Origin: JAUYIV01 sp040882645
GTDB taxonomy: Bacteria > Actinomycetota > Acidimicrobiia > Spongiisociales > UBA11373
Direction of reading: 5' to 3'
DNA length: 51,435 bases
NCBI GenBank assembly: GCA_040882645.1
Contig: JBBEAX010000103.1
Location: 1 to 51,435 of the forward strand
The notes below the pieces were generated by a model. It saw only the letters and a program-made list of their open reading frames with translations. It was not told where the DNA came from and made no database searches. Below, piece by piece: positions 1 to 7,321 of this stretch (the first letter of the stretch is position 1; each line of letters begins with the position of its first letter). A program made the position numbers and the translations under genes.

Positions 1-59
1 CGATCCGTGAGGGTGGCCGCACTGTGGGCGCCGGCCGCGTCGTCAAGATCATCAAGTAA
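1..59 (+). CDS. tuf: Elongation factor Tu, C-terminal end only
   Basis: Only the last 18 codons are inside the window, read from base 3 to the TAA at 57-59. They translate to IREGGRTVGAGRVVKIIK, the conserved end of EF-Tu domain 3. EF-Tu is the GTPase that delivers aminoacyl-tRNA to the ribosome. Its position directly upstream of rpsJ is the usual str-to-S10 junction. The 47-base gap to rpsJ ends in a purine-rich stretch that serves as the rpsJ ribosome binding site; no terminator is visible there. Confidence 0.93.
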   Translation, partial: IREGGRTVGAGRVVKIIK

Positions 60-106
60 CCCAGCCACAGCCCCAGCAAGAGACGAACAGAGAAGAGAAG
101 AAGAGA

Positions 107-811
107 ATGGCTGAAGAGGACGCTCAGGCGGACACGGCTCCCGAGGCTGAAAAAGCCCCGAAGGCTGACGCGCCCGCGAAGGCCGTGAAGGCGCCGAAGG
201 CCGACGCGCCCGCCAAGGCCGTGAAGGCTACGAAGGCCAAGGCGCCTAAGGCCGACGCGCCCGCCAAGGCTGCGAAGGCCAAGGCGCCCGCAAAGGCCAA
301 GGCGGCTCCGAAGGCTAAGGCGGCTCCTGAGGTCGAGGCGGCTCCTGAGGTCGAGGCGGCTCCCAAGGCTGAGGCGCCCGCCAAGGCGCCTAAGGCCGAG
401 GCGGCTCCGAAGGCTGAGAAGGCTTCGAAGCCCGCGGCGACCGCTAAGGCGGCCCCGGCGAAGGCGGCCAAGGCTGCGGCCGCTCCCAAGGTCGAGAAGG
501 CCGAGAAGGAGCATCGGATCCGGATCCGACTCAAGGCGTACGACCACGAGGTGGTCGACGAGTCGGCGCGCAAGATCGCCGAGACGGTCATTCGTACCCA
601 GGCCAAGATCAAGGGCCCGCTGCCGTTGCCCACCGAGATCCATCGCTACTGCGTGATCCGGGGCCCGCACGTCCACAAGGATTCGCGTGAGCACTACGAG
701 ATGCGGATCCACAAGCGTCTGCTGGACATCCTCGAGCCGACCGCGAAGACGGTCGACTCCCTCATGCGCCTCGACCTGCCGGCCGGGGTGGAAGTGGAGA
801 TCAAGACGTGA
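107..811 (+). CDS. rpsJ: 30S ribosomal protein S10 with long N-terminal Ala/Lys/Pro extension
   Basis: S10 (uS10) of the 30S head and, in other bacteria, partner of NusB in antitermination. The normal ~99-residue S10 fold occupies residues 136-234, starting HRIRIRLKAYDHE and containing the conserved IRGPHVHKDSREHYEMR segment. It is preceded by 135 residues made almost only of Ala, Lys, Pro and Glu in KADAPAKA-like repeats. The ATG at 107 follows a purine-rich AGAAGAGAAGAAGAG. No in-frame ATG, GTG or TTG lies between about residue 40 and the S10 core, so most of the extension cannot be removed by choosing another start. The stop overlaps the GTG of rplC. Usual bacterial S10 is about 100-105 residues. 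Confidence 0.93.
   Translation: MAEEDAQADTAPEAEKAPKADAPAKAVKAPKADAPAKAVKATKAKAPKADAPAKAAKAKAPAKAKAAPKAKAAPEVEAAPEVEAAPKAEAPAKAPKAEAAPKAEKASKPAATAKAAPAKAAKAAAAPKVEKAEKEHRIRIRLKAYDHEVVDESARKIAETVIRTQAKIKGPLPLPTEIHRYCVIRGPHVHKDSREHYEMRIHKRLLDILEPTAKTVDSLMRLDLPAGVEVEIKT
149..511 (+). repeat. Low-complexity Lys/Ala/Pro coding repeat inside rpsJ
   Basis: The 5' part of rpsJ consists of imperfect repeats encoding KADAPAKA, KAAPKAKAAP and PEVEAAP-like units. The DNA is strongly enriched in GCC/GCG/AAG codons. The encoded segment should be disordered and strongly basic in its first half, with interspersed Glu. It looks like the Ala/Lys/Pro tails found on histone-like or ribosomal proteins of some actinobacteria; that comparison is an inference from composition only. 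Confidence 0.8.
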
Positions 812-1446
812 AAGCGATTCTCGGCGAAAAGCTGGGGATGACCCAGATCTTCGATGACGAGTCACAGGCAGTGCCGGTGACCGTCATCAAGGCCGGGCCT
901 TGTCGCGTCGTCCAGATCAAGCGTCCCGAGACCGACGGGTACGCCGCCATTCAGATCGCCTACCGCGAGATGCCCGAGCGCCGGGCGAACAAGCCCACCG
1001 CCGGCCATTTCAAGCGCGCCGGGCTCACCCCTCACCGCCACCTGGTCGAAGTGCGGGTCGATGACGCCGACGCTTACAAGCTCGGCCAGGAGATCAGCAT
1101 CGCCGACGTCCTCGTCAAGGGCAGTCGGGCCGATGTCGCCGGCGTGAGCCGCGGCAAGGGATTCCAGGGCGTCATCAAGCGCCACAATTTCGCCGGTCAG
1201 GGCGCCAGCCACGGCACCCATCGGGTGCATCGCGCCCCCGGCTCCATCGGCGCTTGCGCCACGCCCTCACGGGTGTTCAAGGGCATGAAGCTGCCGGGCC
1301 GCATGGGCGGCGAGAAGACCACGATCCTCAACCTCGAAGTCGTCGAAGTCGACGCCAAGCGCGGACTCCTGATGTTGCGGGGCGCCGTCCCCGGGGCGAA
1401 GGGCGCGGTCTTGCTCGTTCGGGAGGCGGTGAAGGCAATTGGCTGA
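808..1446 (+). CDS. rplC: 50S ribosomal protein L3
   Basis: L3 (uL3), an early-assembling protein near the peptidyl-transferase centre. At 212 residues it has normal family length and starts MKAILGEKLGMTQIF. The central loop contains GKGFQGVIKRHNF and GQGASHGTHRVHRAPGSIG, the signature that reaches into 23S rRNA and includes the glutamine that PrmB methylates in E. coli. The GTG start overlaps the rpsJ stop by 4 bases (GTGA), which suggests translational coupling. The end overlaps the proposed TTG start of rplD by 8 bases. Confidence 0.96.
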   Translation: MKAILGEKLGMTQIFDDESQAVPVTVIKAGPCRVVQIKRPETDGYAAIQIAYREMPERRANKPTAGHFKRAGLTPHRHLVEVRVDDADAYKLGQEISIADVLVKGSRADVAGVSRGKGFQGVIKRHNFAGQGASHGTHRVHRAPGSIGACATPSRVFKGMKLPGRMGGEKTTILNLEVVEVDAKRGLLMLRGAVPGAKGAVLLVREAVKAIG

Positions 1447-2110
1447 CGCACCGGTCGCCCGCAAGTATGACTCCTCCGGCAAGCAGACCGGGGAGATGAA
1501 GCTCGATGCCTCGATCTTCGGCATCGAGCCGAACCTGCCCGTGATGCACCAGGTGGTCACGGCCCAGTTGGCCGCACTCCGATCTGGCTCCGCCAACACC
1601 AAGACGCGGGCCGAGGTGCGCGGTGGCGGCAAGAAGCCGTGGCGCCAGAAGGGCCTGGGACGGGCACGGCAGGGATCTATTCGGGCCCCGCAGTGGCGGG
1701 GTGGCGGCGTGGTGCACGGCCCCAAGCCGCGCGACTACTCCCAGCGCACCCCGAAGAAGATGCGCCGGCTCGCCCTCTACAGCGCTCTCTCGACCCGCGC
1801 CGGCGATGGCGAGATCCGAATCGTCGACTCGATCGACTGGGACGCACCCAGTACCAAGACGGCCGCCGCCCTGCTCGCCGCCATGGGTGTCGAGGGCAAG
1901 GTCGCCATCGTGGTGGCGGAGTCTGACGGCGTCGTCGCCCAGTCGGTGCGCAATCTTCCGCAGGCCCTCGTGATCACGGTGGACCAGCTCAACACGTACG
2001 ACGTGCTCTGGGCCGAGACCATCGTTTTCACCGCTGACACGATCCAGAGTGTCGGAGCCGGCACCGCCAAGGCTTCGGCCGTCACCGAGGACGCCGGGGG
2101 TGAGTCGTGA
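1439..2110 (+). CDS. rplD: 50S ribosomal protein L4
   Basis: L4 (uL4) lines the nascent-peptide tunnel; in E. coli it also represses its own S10 operon. The 223-residue product has the long tunnel loop at about residues 54-105 with VRGGGKKPWRQKGLGRARQG and GGGVVHGPKPRDY. The chosen TTG start at 1439 overlaps rplC and has GGAGGCGG about 11 bases upstream. An in-frame ATG at 1496 would start at MKLDASIFG and also keep the fold, so the first 19 residues are less certain. The C-terminus has a short unconserved tail. The stop overlaps the rplW GTG. Confidence 0.95.
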   Translation: MADAPVARKYDSSGKQTGEMKLDASIFGIEPNLPVMHQVVTAQLAALRSGSANTKTRAEVRGGGKKPWRQKGLGRARQGSIRAPQWRGGGVVHGPKPRDYSQRTPKKMRRLALYSALSTRAGDGEIRIVDSIDWDAPSTKTAAALLAAMGVEGKVAIVVAESDGVVAQSVRNLPQALVITVDQLNTYDVLWAETIVFTADTIQSVGAGTAKASAVTEDAGGES

Positions 2111-2394
2111 AGAATCCCCGTGACCTGATCATCGAGCCGGTCGTCTCTGAGAAGTCCTACGACCAGATCGAGGACTCCAACACCTACACATTCCTCGTCG
2201 ACCGGCGTACCACGAAGACTGAGATCAAAGAAGCGGTCGAGCAGATCTTCAGCGTCAAGGTGGTGCGGGTCAACACCATCAACCGCAAAGGCAAGCGGAA
2301 GCGCACCGGTTACACGATCGGCAAGCGCCCCGCCTCGAAGCGGGCACTAGTAACCCTCGCCGAGGGCCAAGAGATAGACATTTTTGGGGTATGA
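2107..2394 (+). CDS. rplW: 50S ribosomal protein L23
   Basis: L23 (uL23) sits at the tunnel exit and docks trigger factor and SRP. The 95-residue product begins MKNPRDLIIEPVVSEKSYDQ and carries TYTFLVDRRTTKTEIKEAVEQIFSVKVVRVNT, the canonical fold. The GTG start overlaps the rplD stop (GTGA). It is followed by a 118-base gap before rplB, unusually long inside this operon and mostly filled by an inverted heptamer repeat. Confidence 0.96.
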   Translation: MKNPRDLIIEPVVSEKSYDQIEDSNTYTFLVDRRTTKTEIKEAVEQIFSVKVVRVNTINRKGKRKRTGYTIGKRPASKRALVTLAEGQEIDIFGV

Positions 2395-2438
2395 GCATGT
2401 ACGGAAACACGCACACTCATCACGGAATCGGGGCCGCG

Positions 2439-2507
2439 AGTCCCCAGTCTCCAGTCTCCAGCCAGAGGGTTGGCGGACTGGTGACTGGTGACTGGGGACT
2501 GGAGACT
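2439..2507. repeat. Inverted heptamer array (AGTCTCC / NGACTGG) before rplB
   Basis: The left arm at 2439-2461 is AGTCCCC, AGTCTCC, AGTCTCC, AG. The right arm at 2475-2507 is GGACTGG, TGACTGG, TGACTGG, GGACTGG, AGACT. All units are exactly 7 bp. Bases 2439-2461 pair with 2478-2500 at 21 of 23 positions around a 16-base loop, giving a very stable hairpin in the mRNA. The unpaired remainder of the right arm contains GGAG (2501-2504), 8 bases before the rplB ATG, so the array seems to supply the rplB ribosome binding site. The same unit recurs at 40115 and 48526. Confidence 0.88.
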
Positions 2508-2512
2508 TTCTA

Positions 2513-3346
2513 ATGGCCGTTAAGAAGTACAAACCCACTTCGCCGGGGCGGCGGTTTCGGACCGTTTCGGATTTCTCCGACGTCACCACCAGCACGCCCG
2601 AGAAGAGCCTCATCGACAAGCAGGCCGGTACCGGTGGCCGCAACTCCTATGGGCGGGTCACTTCGCGGCATCGCGGCGGGGGCCACAAGCGGCGTTATCG
2701 CATCATCGACTTCCGCCGCAACAAGGACGGGATTCCGGCCAGCGTCGCCTCGATCGAGTACGACCCGAACCGGAACTCGCGCATCGCCCTGCTCAATTAC
2801 CACGACGGGGAGAAGCGGTATATCCTCGCGCCGCTCCGCCTCACCGTTGGTGACCGGGTGGAGTCGGGGCCGGGGGCGGAGATCAAGCCCGGCAACGCCC
2901 TCCCGCTGCGGAACATCCCGGCAGGAACTCTGGTGCATGCTGTCGAGCTGAGGCCCGGCGGCGGTGCCAAGCTCGGTCGCTCCGCGGGGACCTCGATCCA
3001 GTTGATCGCCAAAGAGGGCGGGTTCGCCCTGCTTCGGCTCCCTTCGGGAGAGATTCGCAACGTGCCCCTCGATTGCCGGGCAACCGTCGGGCAGGTGGGC
3101 AACCCGGAAGCGGAGTTGGTCAAGAGCGGCAAGGCGGGTCAGAAGCGCTGGCAGGGCGTTCGTCCGCAGAGCCGTGGTGTGGCGATGAACCCCGTCGACC
3201 ACCCCCTGGGGGGCGGCGAGGGCAAGTCGAGCGGTGGCCGCCACCCGGTGAGCCCTTGGGGCAAGCCGGAGGGTCGCACCCGGAAGAAGAACAAGGAAAG
3301 CAACAAGTTGATCGTGCGGCGTCGTTCGAAGAAGGGGAAGAGGTAA
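2513..3346 (+). CDS. rplB: 50S ribosomal protein L2
   Basis: L2 (uL2), the most conserved 50S protein, needed for subunit joining and the peptidyl-transferase region. The 277-residue product begins MAVKKYKPTSPGRR. It has GRNSYGRVTSRHRGGGHKRRYR in the N-terminal part and the C-terminal VDHPLGGGEG motif with the histidine important for activity. The ATG at 2513 is preceded by GGAG, which belongs to the heptamer array in the gap. A 3-base gap separates it from rpsS. Confidence 0.97.
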   Translation: MAVKKYKPTSPGRRFRTVSDFSDVTTSTPEKSLIDKQAGTGGRNSYGRVTSRHRGGGHKRRYRIIDFRRNKDGIPASVASIEYDPNRNSRIALLNYHDGEKRYILAPLRLTVGDRVESGPGAEIKPGNALPLRNIPAGTLVHAVELRPGGGAKLGRSAGTSIQLIAKEGGFALLRLPSGEIRNVPLDCRATVGQVGNPEAELVKSGKAGQKRWQGVRPQSRGVAMNPVDHPLGGGEGKSSGGRHPVSPWGKPEGRTRKKNKESNKLIVRRRSKKGKR

Positions 3347-3349
3347 CCG

Positions 3350-3628
3350 ATGGCACGGAGCCTGAAGAAGGGTCCCTTTGTGGACCAGCACCTCGTCGCC
3401 AAGGTCGAGCGTGCCGCCAAGAGTGGGGACAAGCGCGTCATTCGCACCTGGAGCCGTCGGTCCACGGTGATCCCCGAGATGGTCGGCCAGACGCTGGCCG
3501 TTCACGACGGGCGCAAGCACGTGCCGGTCTACATCACGGAGTCGATGGTCGGCCACAAGCTCGGTGAGTTCGCCCCCACCCGTACCTTCCGCGGCCATGC
3601 CGGGGACCGTTCAGCGAGGAAGCGATGA
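3350..3628 (+). CDS. rpsS: 30S ribosomal protein S19
   Basis: S19 (uS19) of the 30S head, contacting the A-site tRNA region with S13. The 92-residue product starts MARSLKKGPFVD and carries TWSRRSTVIPEMVGQTLAVHDGR and KLGEFAPTRTFRGHAGDRSARKR, all standard. Start ATG at 3350 has AAGGGGAAGAGG just upstream, inside the end of rplB. Its TGA overlaps the ATG of rplV by 4 bases. Confidence 0.97.
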   Translation: MARSLKKGPFVDQHLVAKVERAAKSGDKRVIRTWSRRSTVIPEMVGQTLAVHDGRKHVPVYITESMVGHKLGEFAPTRTFRGHAGDRSARKR

Positions 3629-3975
3629 ACGTGCAAGCCCGCGCCTCGTACATCCGGCAGTCACCCTTCAAGGTCCGGCAAGTGCTCGACCTCGTCCGTG
3701 GCTTGCCGGTGGAGGATGCCCGACAGGTGCTCGACTTCACCAACCGCCGCGCCGCCGATCCGGTGCGAAAGCTGCTCGAGTCGGCCGTCGCCAACGCCTT
3801 TCACAACCATGCTCTCGACGCCACCGAACTCAGCGTCGTCGAGGCCTTCGCCGATGAGGGGCCAACCCTCAAGCGCATCAAGGCGCGCGCCCGCGGCCGC
3901 GCCACCCAGATCTTGAAGCGGACCAGCCACATCACGATCGTGGTTGGCGACCAGCGAAACGCAGAGGAGGCCTAA
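3625..3975 (+). CDS. rplV: 50S ribosomal protein L22
   Basis: L22 (uL22), whose long beta hairpin lines the exit tunnel together with L4. The 116-residue product begins MNVQARASYIRQSPFKVR. It ends in the tunnel-hairpin and tail region with KRIKARARGRATQILKRTSHITIVV, typical of the family. Start ATG overlaps the rpsS stop (ATGA). The TAA stop shares one base with the rpsC ATG. Length is normal; no extension is seen, in contrast to S10 and S3. Confidence 0.96.
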   Translation: MNVQARASYIRQSPFKVRQVLDLVRGLPVEDARQVLDFTNRRAADPVRKLLESAVANAFHNHALDATELSVVEAFADEGPTLKRIKARARGRATQILKRTSHITIVVGDQRNAEEA

Positions 3976-5009
3976 TGGGCCAGAAGATCCACCCGTACGG
4001 GCTCCGCCTCGGCATCGTCACCGACTGGAAGTCGCGCTGGTACAGCGAGAAGGACTACGCCTCCCAGGTGCTCGAGGATGCCCGGATCCGCAAGCTGCTC
4101 TCGGATGAGTTGCAGCGCGGTGCGGTGTCGCGCGTCGAGATCGAGCGGATCGGCGACAAGAAGGTTCAGATCGACATCCACACCGCCCGCCCCGGCGTGG
4201 TGATCGGCCGCAGCGGCAGCGAAGTGGACCGTCTCCGCACCATGCTCGAGAACCTCACCAAGCGCGAGATCAAGATCAACGTGATCGAGGTGCAGGATCC
4301 CGAGACGGATGCGCAGCTCCTGGCGCGGGGCATCGCTGACCAGCTCCAGGGCCGGGTGTCTTTCCGCCGGGCGATGAAGCGTGCCGTCCAGACGGCGATG
4401 AAGGCGGGCGCCCAGGGCGTGAGGGTGCAGGCCTCCGGGCGCCTCGGCGGTTCCGACATGGGTCGCCGTGAGTGGTACCGCGAGGGTCGGGTGCCGCTGC
4501 ACACGCTCCGCGCCGATGTCGACTTCGGCATCGCCACCGCCGCCACCACCGTCGGCTCCATCGGCATCAAGGTTTGGGTCTACAAGGGGGACGTCGTGCC
4601 GTCGTTGTCGGCGACGCGCGAGAAGATCGCCGCCGAGGCCGCGCTCGCCACCGGAGGACCGGCTTCGCGCCGTGCCCCGGCGAAGGCGCGCGCCGAGCAG
4701 GCAGCCGGCGAGCGCCCCCGCGGGCTCATCGAGGCCGGTGGCGGCAAGCGCCTGGTCGAGGCCGGTGGCGGCAAGCGGCTGGTCGAAGCCGGTGGCGGTC
4801 GTCGGCCCGAGCCTGGGCCCACCCGCCGCGTCGACGCCGAATCCGCCCTCTCCGACCTGGAGGAGGAGCGTGAGACCGCCGGCGAGACGCTCGACGTGTC
4901 CGACGAGGACATCGTGCTCGAAGAGAAGAACGTCGCCGCGGCCGCCTCGGGTGCCGAGACCGCCGCCGAGACCCCCGACACCGCGGTTGCTGAAGAGGAG
5001 CAGGAGTAG
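3975..5009 (+). CDS. rpsC: 30S ribosomal protein S3 with acidic repeat-bearing C-terminal extension
   Basis: S3 (uS3) helps form the mRNA entry channel of the 30S subunit. Residues 1 to about 212 are a normal S3: MGQKIHPYGLRLGI, a KH domain with VVIGRSGSEVDRLR, and the C-terminal domain with GRLGGSDMGRREWYREGRVPLHTLRADVDFG. The protein then continues to 344 residues. The tail has three copies of a 9-residue unit (xLVEAGGGK), a Pro/Arg segment and a strongly acidic Glu/Ala end (AVAEEEQE). Usual S3 is 210-280 residues. The start overlaps the rplV stop by one base. The tail is read in the same frame without interruption, so a frameshift artefact is unlikely. Confidence 0.95.
   Translation: MGQKIHPYGLRLGIVTDWKSRWYSEKDYASQVLEDARIRKLLSDELQRGAVSRVEIERIGDKKVQIDIHTARPGVVIGRSGSEVDRLRTMLENLTKREIKINVIEVQDPETDAQLLARGIADQLQGRVSFRRAMKRAVQTAMKAGAQGVRVQASGRLGGSDMGRREWYREGRVPLHTLRADVDFGIATAATTVGSIGIKVWVYKGDVVPSLSATREKIAAEAALATGGPASRRAPAKARAEQAAGERPRGLIEAGGGKRLVEAGGGKRLVEAGGGRRPEPGPTRRVDAESALSDLEEERETAGETLDVSDEDIVLEEKNVAAAASGAETAAETPDTAVAEEEQE
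4722..4802 (+). repeat. Three 27-bp tandem repeats in the S3 tail
   Basis: Units at 4722-4748, 4749-4775 and 4776-4802 encode GLIEAGGGK, RLVEAGGGK and RLVEAGGGR. Nucleotide identity between units is high, which suggests recent slippage. The repeat is in frame and lies outside the conserved S3 fold, so copy number could vary between strains without damage to the ribosome. That variability is an inference. Confidence 0.88.
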
Positions 5010-5012
5010 CCC

Positions 5013-5426
5013 ATGTTGATGCCCAAGCGCTCCAAGTGGCGCAAGGAACAGCGGGGCCACATGCGTGGTGCCGCCAAGGGTGGCACCCAGGTCACCTTTG
5101 GCGACTACGGCCTGCAGGCCCTCGAGCCGGGATGGATCACCTCGCGCCAGATCGAGTCCGCCCGAGTGGCCATGACCCGCTACATCAAGCGTGGCGGCAA
5201 GGTCTGGATCAACATCTTCCCGCACAAGCCGGTGACCCAGAAGCCGGCCGAGACCCGCATGGGATCCGGCAAGGGCAACCCCGAGTTCTGGGTGGCCGTG
5301 GTGCGCCCCGGCCGGGTGATGTTCGAACTGGCCGGCGTGCCGGAGGACCTGGCACGCGAGGCGATGCGTCTCGCCGGCCACAAGCTGCCGATCCGCACCA
5401 AGTTCGTGAAGAGGGAGGAGCAGTGA
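5013..5426 (+). CDS. rplP: 50S ribosomal protein L16
   Basis: L16 (uL16) binds near the A-site tRNA and central protuberance. The 137-residue product begins MLMPKRSKWRKEQRG and contains FGDYGLQALEPGWITSRQIE and the glycine-rich RMGSGKGNPEFWVAVVRPGR, the family signature. The ATG follows rpsC by 3 bases. Its TGA overlaps the GTG of rpmC by 4 bases (GTGA). Confidence 0.97.
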   Translation: MLMPKRSKWRKEQRGHMRGAAKGGTQVTFGDYGLQALEPGWITSRQIESARVAMTRYIKRGGKVWINIFPHKPVTQKPAETRMGSGKGNPEFWVAVVRPGRVMFELAGVPEDLAREAMRLAGHKLPIRTKFVKREEQ

Positions 5427-5647
5427 AGCCCGCCGACCTGCGCGACCTCCCCTACGACGAGCTCAAGGAAAAGCTCGACGCAGCCAAGGAAGAGCTTTTC
5501 AACCTCCGCTTCCAGGTGGCCACCAACCAGCTGGACAACACCGCCCGACTGCGGACGGTTCGTCGCGAGGCCGCCCGCATCGCCACGATCATGCGCGAGC
5601 AGGAGATCGAGGCCTACTACGAGATCAAGGAGCAGGGCGATGACTGA
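5423..5647 (+). CDS. rpmC: 50S ribosomal protein L29
   Basis: L29 (uL29), a small helical protein at the tunnel exit next to L23. The 74-residue product is a two-helix hairpin: MKPADLRDLPYDELKEKL, then EELFNLRFQVATNQLDNTARLRTVRREAARI. The GTG start at 5423 is chosen because it overlaps the rplP stop as GTGA and fits the family N-terminus. The stop lies inside the start of rpsQ (8-base overlap). Confidence 0.94.
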   Translation: MKPADLRDLPYDELKEKLDAAKEELFNLRFQVATNQLDNTARLRTVRREAARIATIMREQEIEAYYEIKEQGDD

Positions 5648-5897
5648 TCGCGCCACCCGCAAGATTCGGACGGGGATCGTCATCTCCGACGGCCGGGACA
5701 AGACCGTGACCGTCGAGATCGCCGATTCGACCCGTCACGTGATGTATCAGAAGACCGTTCGCTCCTCGAAGCGCCTTCATGCCCATGACGAGGCGAATGA
5801 GGCGCGGGTCGGCGACACGGTGAAGGTGATGGAGACGCGTCCGCTGTCGAAGACGAAGCGGTGGCGTGTCATCGAGATCGTGGAGAGGGCGAGATGA
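5640..5897 (+). CDS. rpsQ: 30S ribosomal protein S17
   Basis: S17 (uS17), a primary 16S rRNA-binding OB-fold protein. The 85-residue product contains IRTGIVISDGRDKTVTVEI, KRLHAHDEANEARVGDTVKVMETRPLSKTKRWRV, all typical. ATG at 5640 overlaps the end of rpmC by 8 bases. Its TGA overlaps the rplN ATG by 4 bases. It probably ends the cistrons of the S10 unit, but there is no break before rplN, so S10 and spc genes appear to be transcribed together here. Confidence 0.96.
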   Translation: MTDRATRKIRTGIVISDGRDKTVTVEIADSTRHVMYQKTVRSSKRLHAHDEANEARVGDTVKVMETRPLSKTKRWRVIEIVERAR

Positions 5898-6262
5898 TCG
5901 GCCAGGAATCGCGCCTCAAGGTTGCCGACAACACCGGTGCCCGTGAAGTCCTCTGCATTCGCGTGCTGGGCGGCTCCGGCCGTCGCTACGCGGGCATCGG
6001 CGATGTCATCGTCGCTACCGTCAAAGACGCCATCCCCGGTGGCACCGTCAAGCGCGGTGAAGTGGTCCAGGCCGTGGTGGTCCGTACCCACAAGGAGCGA
6101 CGCCGCGCCGACGGCACCTACATCCGCTTCGACGACAACGCATGTGTGATCCTCAACGAGCAGCAGCAGCCCCGCGGCACCCGCATCTTCGGGCCGGTGG
6201 GCCGCGAGTTGCGCGACAAGAAGTTCATGCGGATCGTCTCACTCGCTCCGGAGGTGATCTGA
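5894..6262 (+). CDS. rplN: 50S ribosomal protein L14
   Basis: L14 (uL14) forms an intersubunit bridge. The 122-residue product begins MIGQESRLKVADNTGAREVLCIRVLGG and ends in GPVGRELRDKKFMRIVSLAPEVI, the standard fold and length. The ATG at 5894 is preferred over an upstream in-frame start at 5861 because it matches the family N-terminus and forms an ATGA overlap with rpsQ. Its stop overlaps the rplX ATG by one base. Confidence 0.97.
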   Translation: MIGQESRLKVADNTGAREVLCIRVLGGSGRRYAGIGDVIVATVKDAIPGGTVKRGEVVQAVVVRTHKERRRADGTYIRFDDNACVILNEQQQPRGTRIFGPVGRELRDKKFMRIVSLAPEVI

Positions 6263-6567
6263 TGGAGATCCGCAAGGACGACCGCGTCGTCGTCGTGTCC
6301 GGCAAGGACAAGGGCAAGGAGTCGCGTGTCTCGCAGGTGTTCCCCGCCACGGGCAAGATCATCGTCGAAGGCGTGGCCACCGCGAAGCGCCACAGCAAGC
6401 CCAAAGGTCAGACCATGCAGGGCGGCATCGTCGACAAGGACATGCCGATCGACGCGTCCAACGTGATGATCCTGTGCCCCACCGATGGAGCCACCCGGAT
6501 CTCCCATCGCCTCGACGCCGATGGTCACAAGCGGCGCGTCTGCGCCAAGTGCGGGGGTGACCTGTGA
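6262..6567 (+). CDS. rplX: 50S ribosomal protein L24
   Basis: L24 (uL24), an assembly initiator of the 50S subunit. The 101-residue product has the N-terminal KOW motif (MEIRKDDRVVVVSGKDKGKESRVSQVFP), then VEGVATAKRHSKPKGQTMQGGI and a C-terminal CAKCGG pair. The upstream in-frame ATG at 6142 lies within rplN and is rejected. The start at 6262 overlaps the rplN stop by one base. Its TGA overlaps the GTG of rplE. Confidence 0.96.
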   Translation: MEIRKDDRVVVVSGKDKGKESRVSQVFPATGKIIVEGVATAKRHSKPKGQTMQGGIVDKDMPIDASNVMILCPTDGATRISHRLDADGHKRRVCAKCGGDL

Positions 6568-7130
6568 CCCCCCGTCTCAAGCAGATCTACTCCGACACCC
6601 TCGCCGCCCAGGTGAAGGAAGAGCTCGGCATCACCAACCCGATGGAGATTCCCCGCCTGACCAAGATCGTGGTGAACATGGGCCTGGGTGAGGCCATCAA
6701 CGACAAGGGGATCATCGACGCCGCAGTCGAGGACCTTGCCGCCATCACCGGGCAGAAGCCGAAGGTCAACAAGGCCCGCAAGTCGGTGGCCAACTTCAAG
6801 CTTCGCGAGGGCATGCCCATTGGTGCCTCGGTGACGATGCGGGGCGATCGGATGTGGGAGTTCTTTGATCGGCTGATCGCGGTGGCCATCCCCCGCATCC
6901 GCGACTTCCGGGGCCTCAACCCCCGATCGTTCGACGGTCGGGGCAACTACACGTTCGGGGTCACCGAGCAGCTGATCTTTCCTGAGATCGATTTCGACAA
7001 AGTGAACAAGGTGCGCGGCATGGACATCACCATCTGCACGACGGCAAGGGACGACGAGGGCGCCCAGGCGCTGCTCGAGGCCTTTGGATTCCCGTTCCGG
7101 CGCCCCCAGACCCAGCAGGCAGGTGCATAG
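6564..7130 (+). CDS. rplE: 50S ribosomal protein L5
   Basis: L5 (uL5) binds 5S rRNA and contacts the P-site tRNA. The 188-residue product includes MEIPRLTKIVVNMGLGEAI, AVEDLAAITGQKPKVNKARKSVANFKLREGMPIG and FDGRGNYTFGVTEQLIFPEI. Length is close to the family norm of 180-187. The GTG start at 6564 overlaps the rplX stop as GTGA. A 2-base gap separates it from rpsN. Confidence 0.96.
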   Translation: MTPRLKQIYSDTLAAQVKEELGITNPMEIPRLTKIVVNMGLGEAINDKGIIDAAVEDLAAITGQKPKVNKARKSVANFKLREGMPIGASVTMRGDRMWEFFDRLIAVAIPRIRDFRGLNPRSFDGRGNYTFGVTEQLIFPEIDFDKVNKVRGMDITICTTARDDEGAQALLEAFGFPFRRPQTQQAGA

Positions 7131-7132
7131 AA

Positions 7133-7318
7133 ATGGCCAAGAAGTCACAAATCGTCAGGGCGAACCGGAAGCCGAAGTTCAAGTCCCGCGCCTACAACCG
7201 GTGCGGGCGTTGCGGCCGGCCCCGAGCGTTCCTCCGCAAGTTCGGCATGTGCCGCCTATGCGTCCGCCAGCTGGCGCACCGTGGCGAGCTTCCCGGCGTG
7301 AGAAAGGCTTCGTGGTAA
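7133..7318 (+). CDS. rpsN: 30S ribosomal protein S14, zinc-binding type Z
   Basis: S14 (uS14) of the 30S head. At 61 residues it is the short zinc-ribbon (type Z, C+) form. It has C24 and C27 in YNRCGRCGRP and C40 and C43 in GMCRLCVRQ, which bind one Zn2+. The rest ends in AHRGELPGVRKASW, conserved. Zinc-free longer S14 paralogues exist in many actinobacteria under zinc control; none lies in this window. Confidence 0.97.
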   Translation: MAKKSQIVRANRKPKFKSRAYNRCGRCGRPRAFLRKFGMCRLCVRQLAHRGELPGVRKASW

Positions 7319-7321
7319 CCC

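Noticed and set aside
3972..5381. Minus-strand open frame of 469 codons over rpsC-rplP
   Set aside because: High GC content opens the antisense frames; both plus-strand genes are certain.
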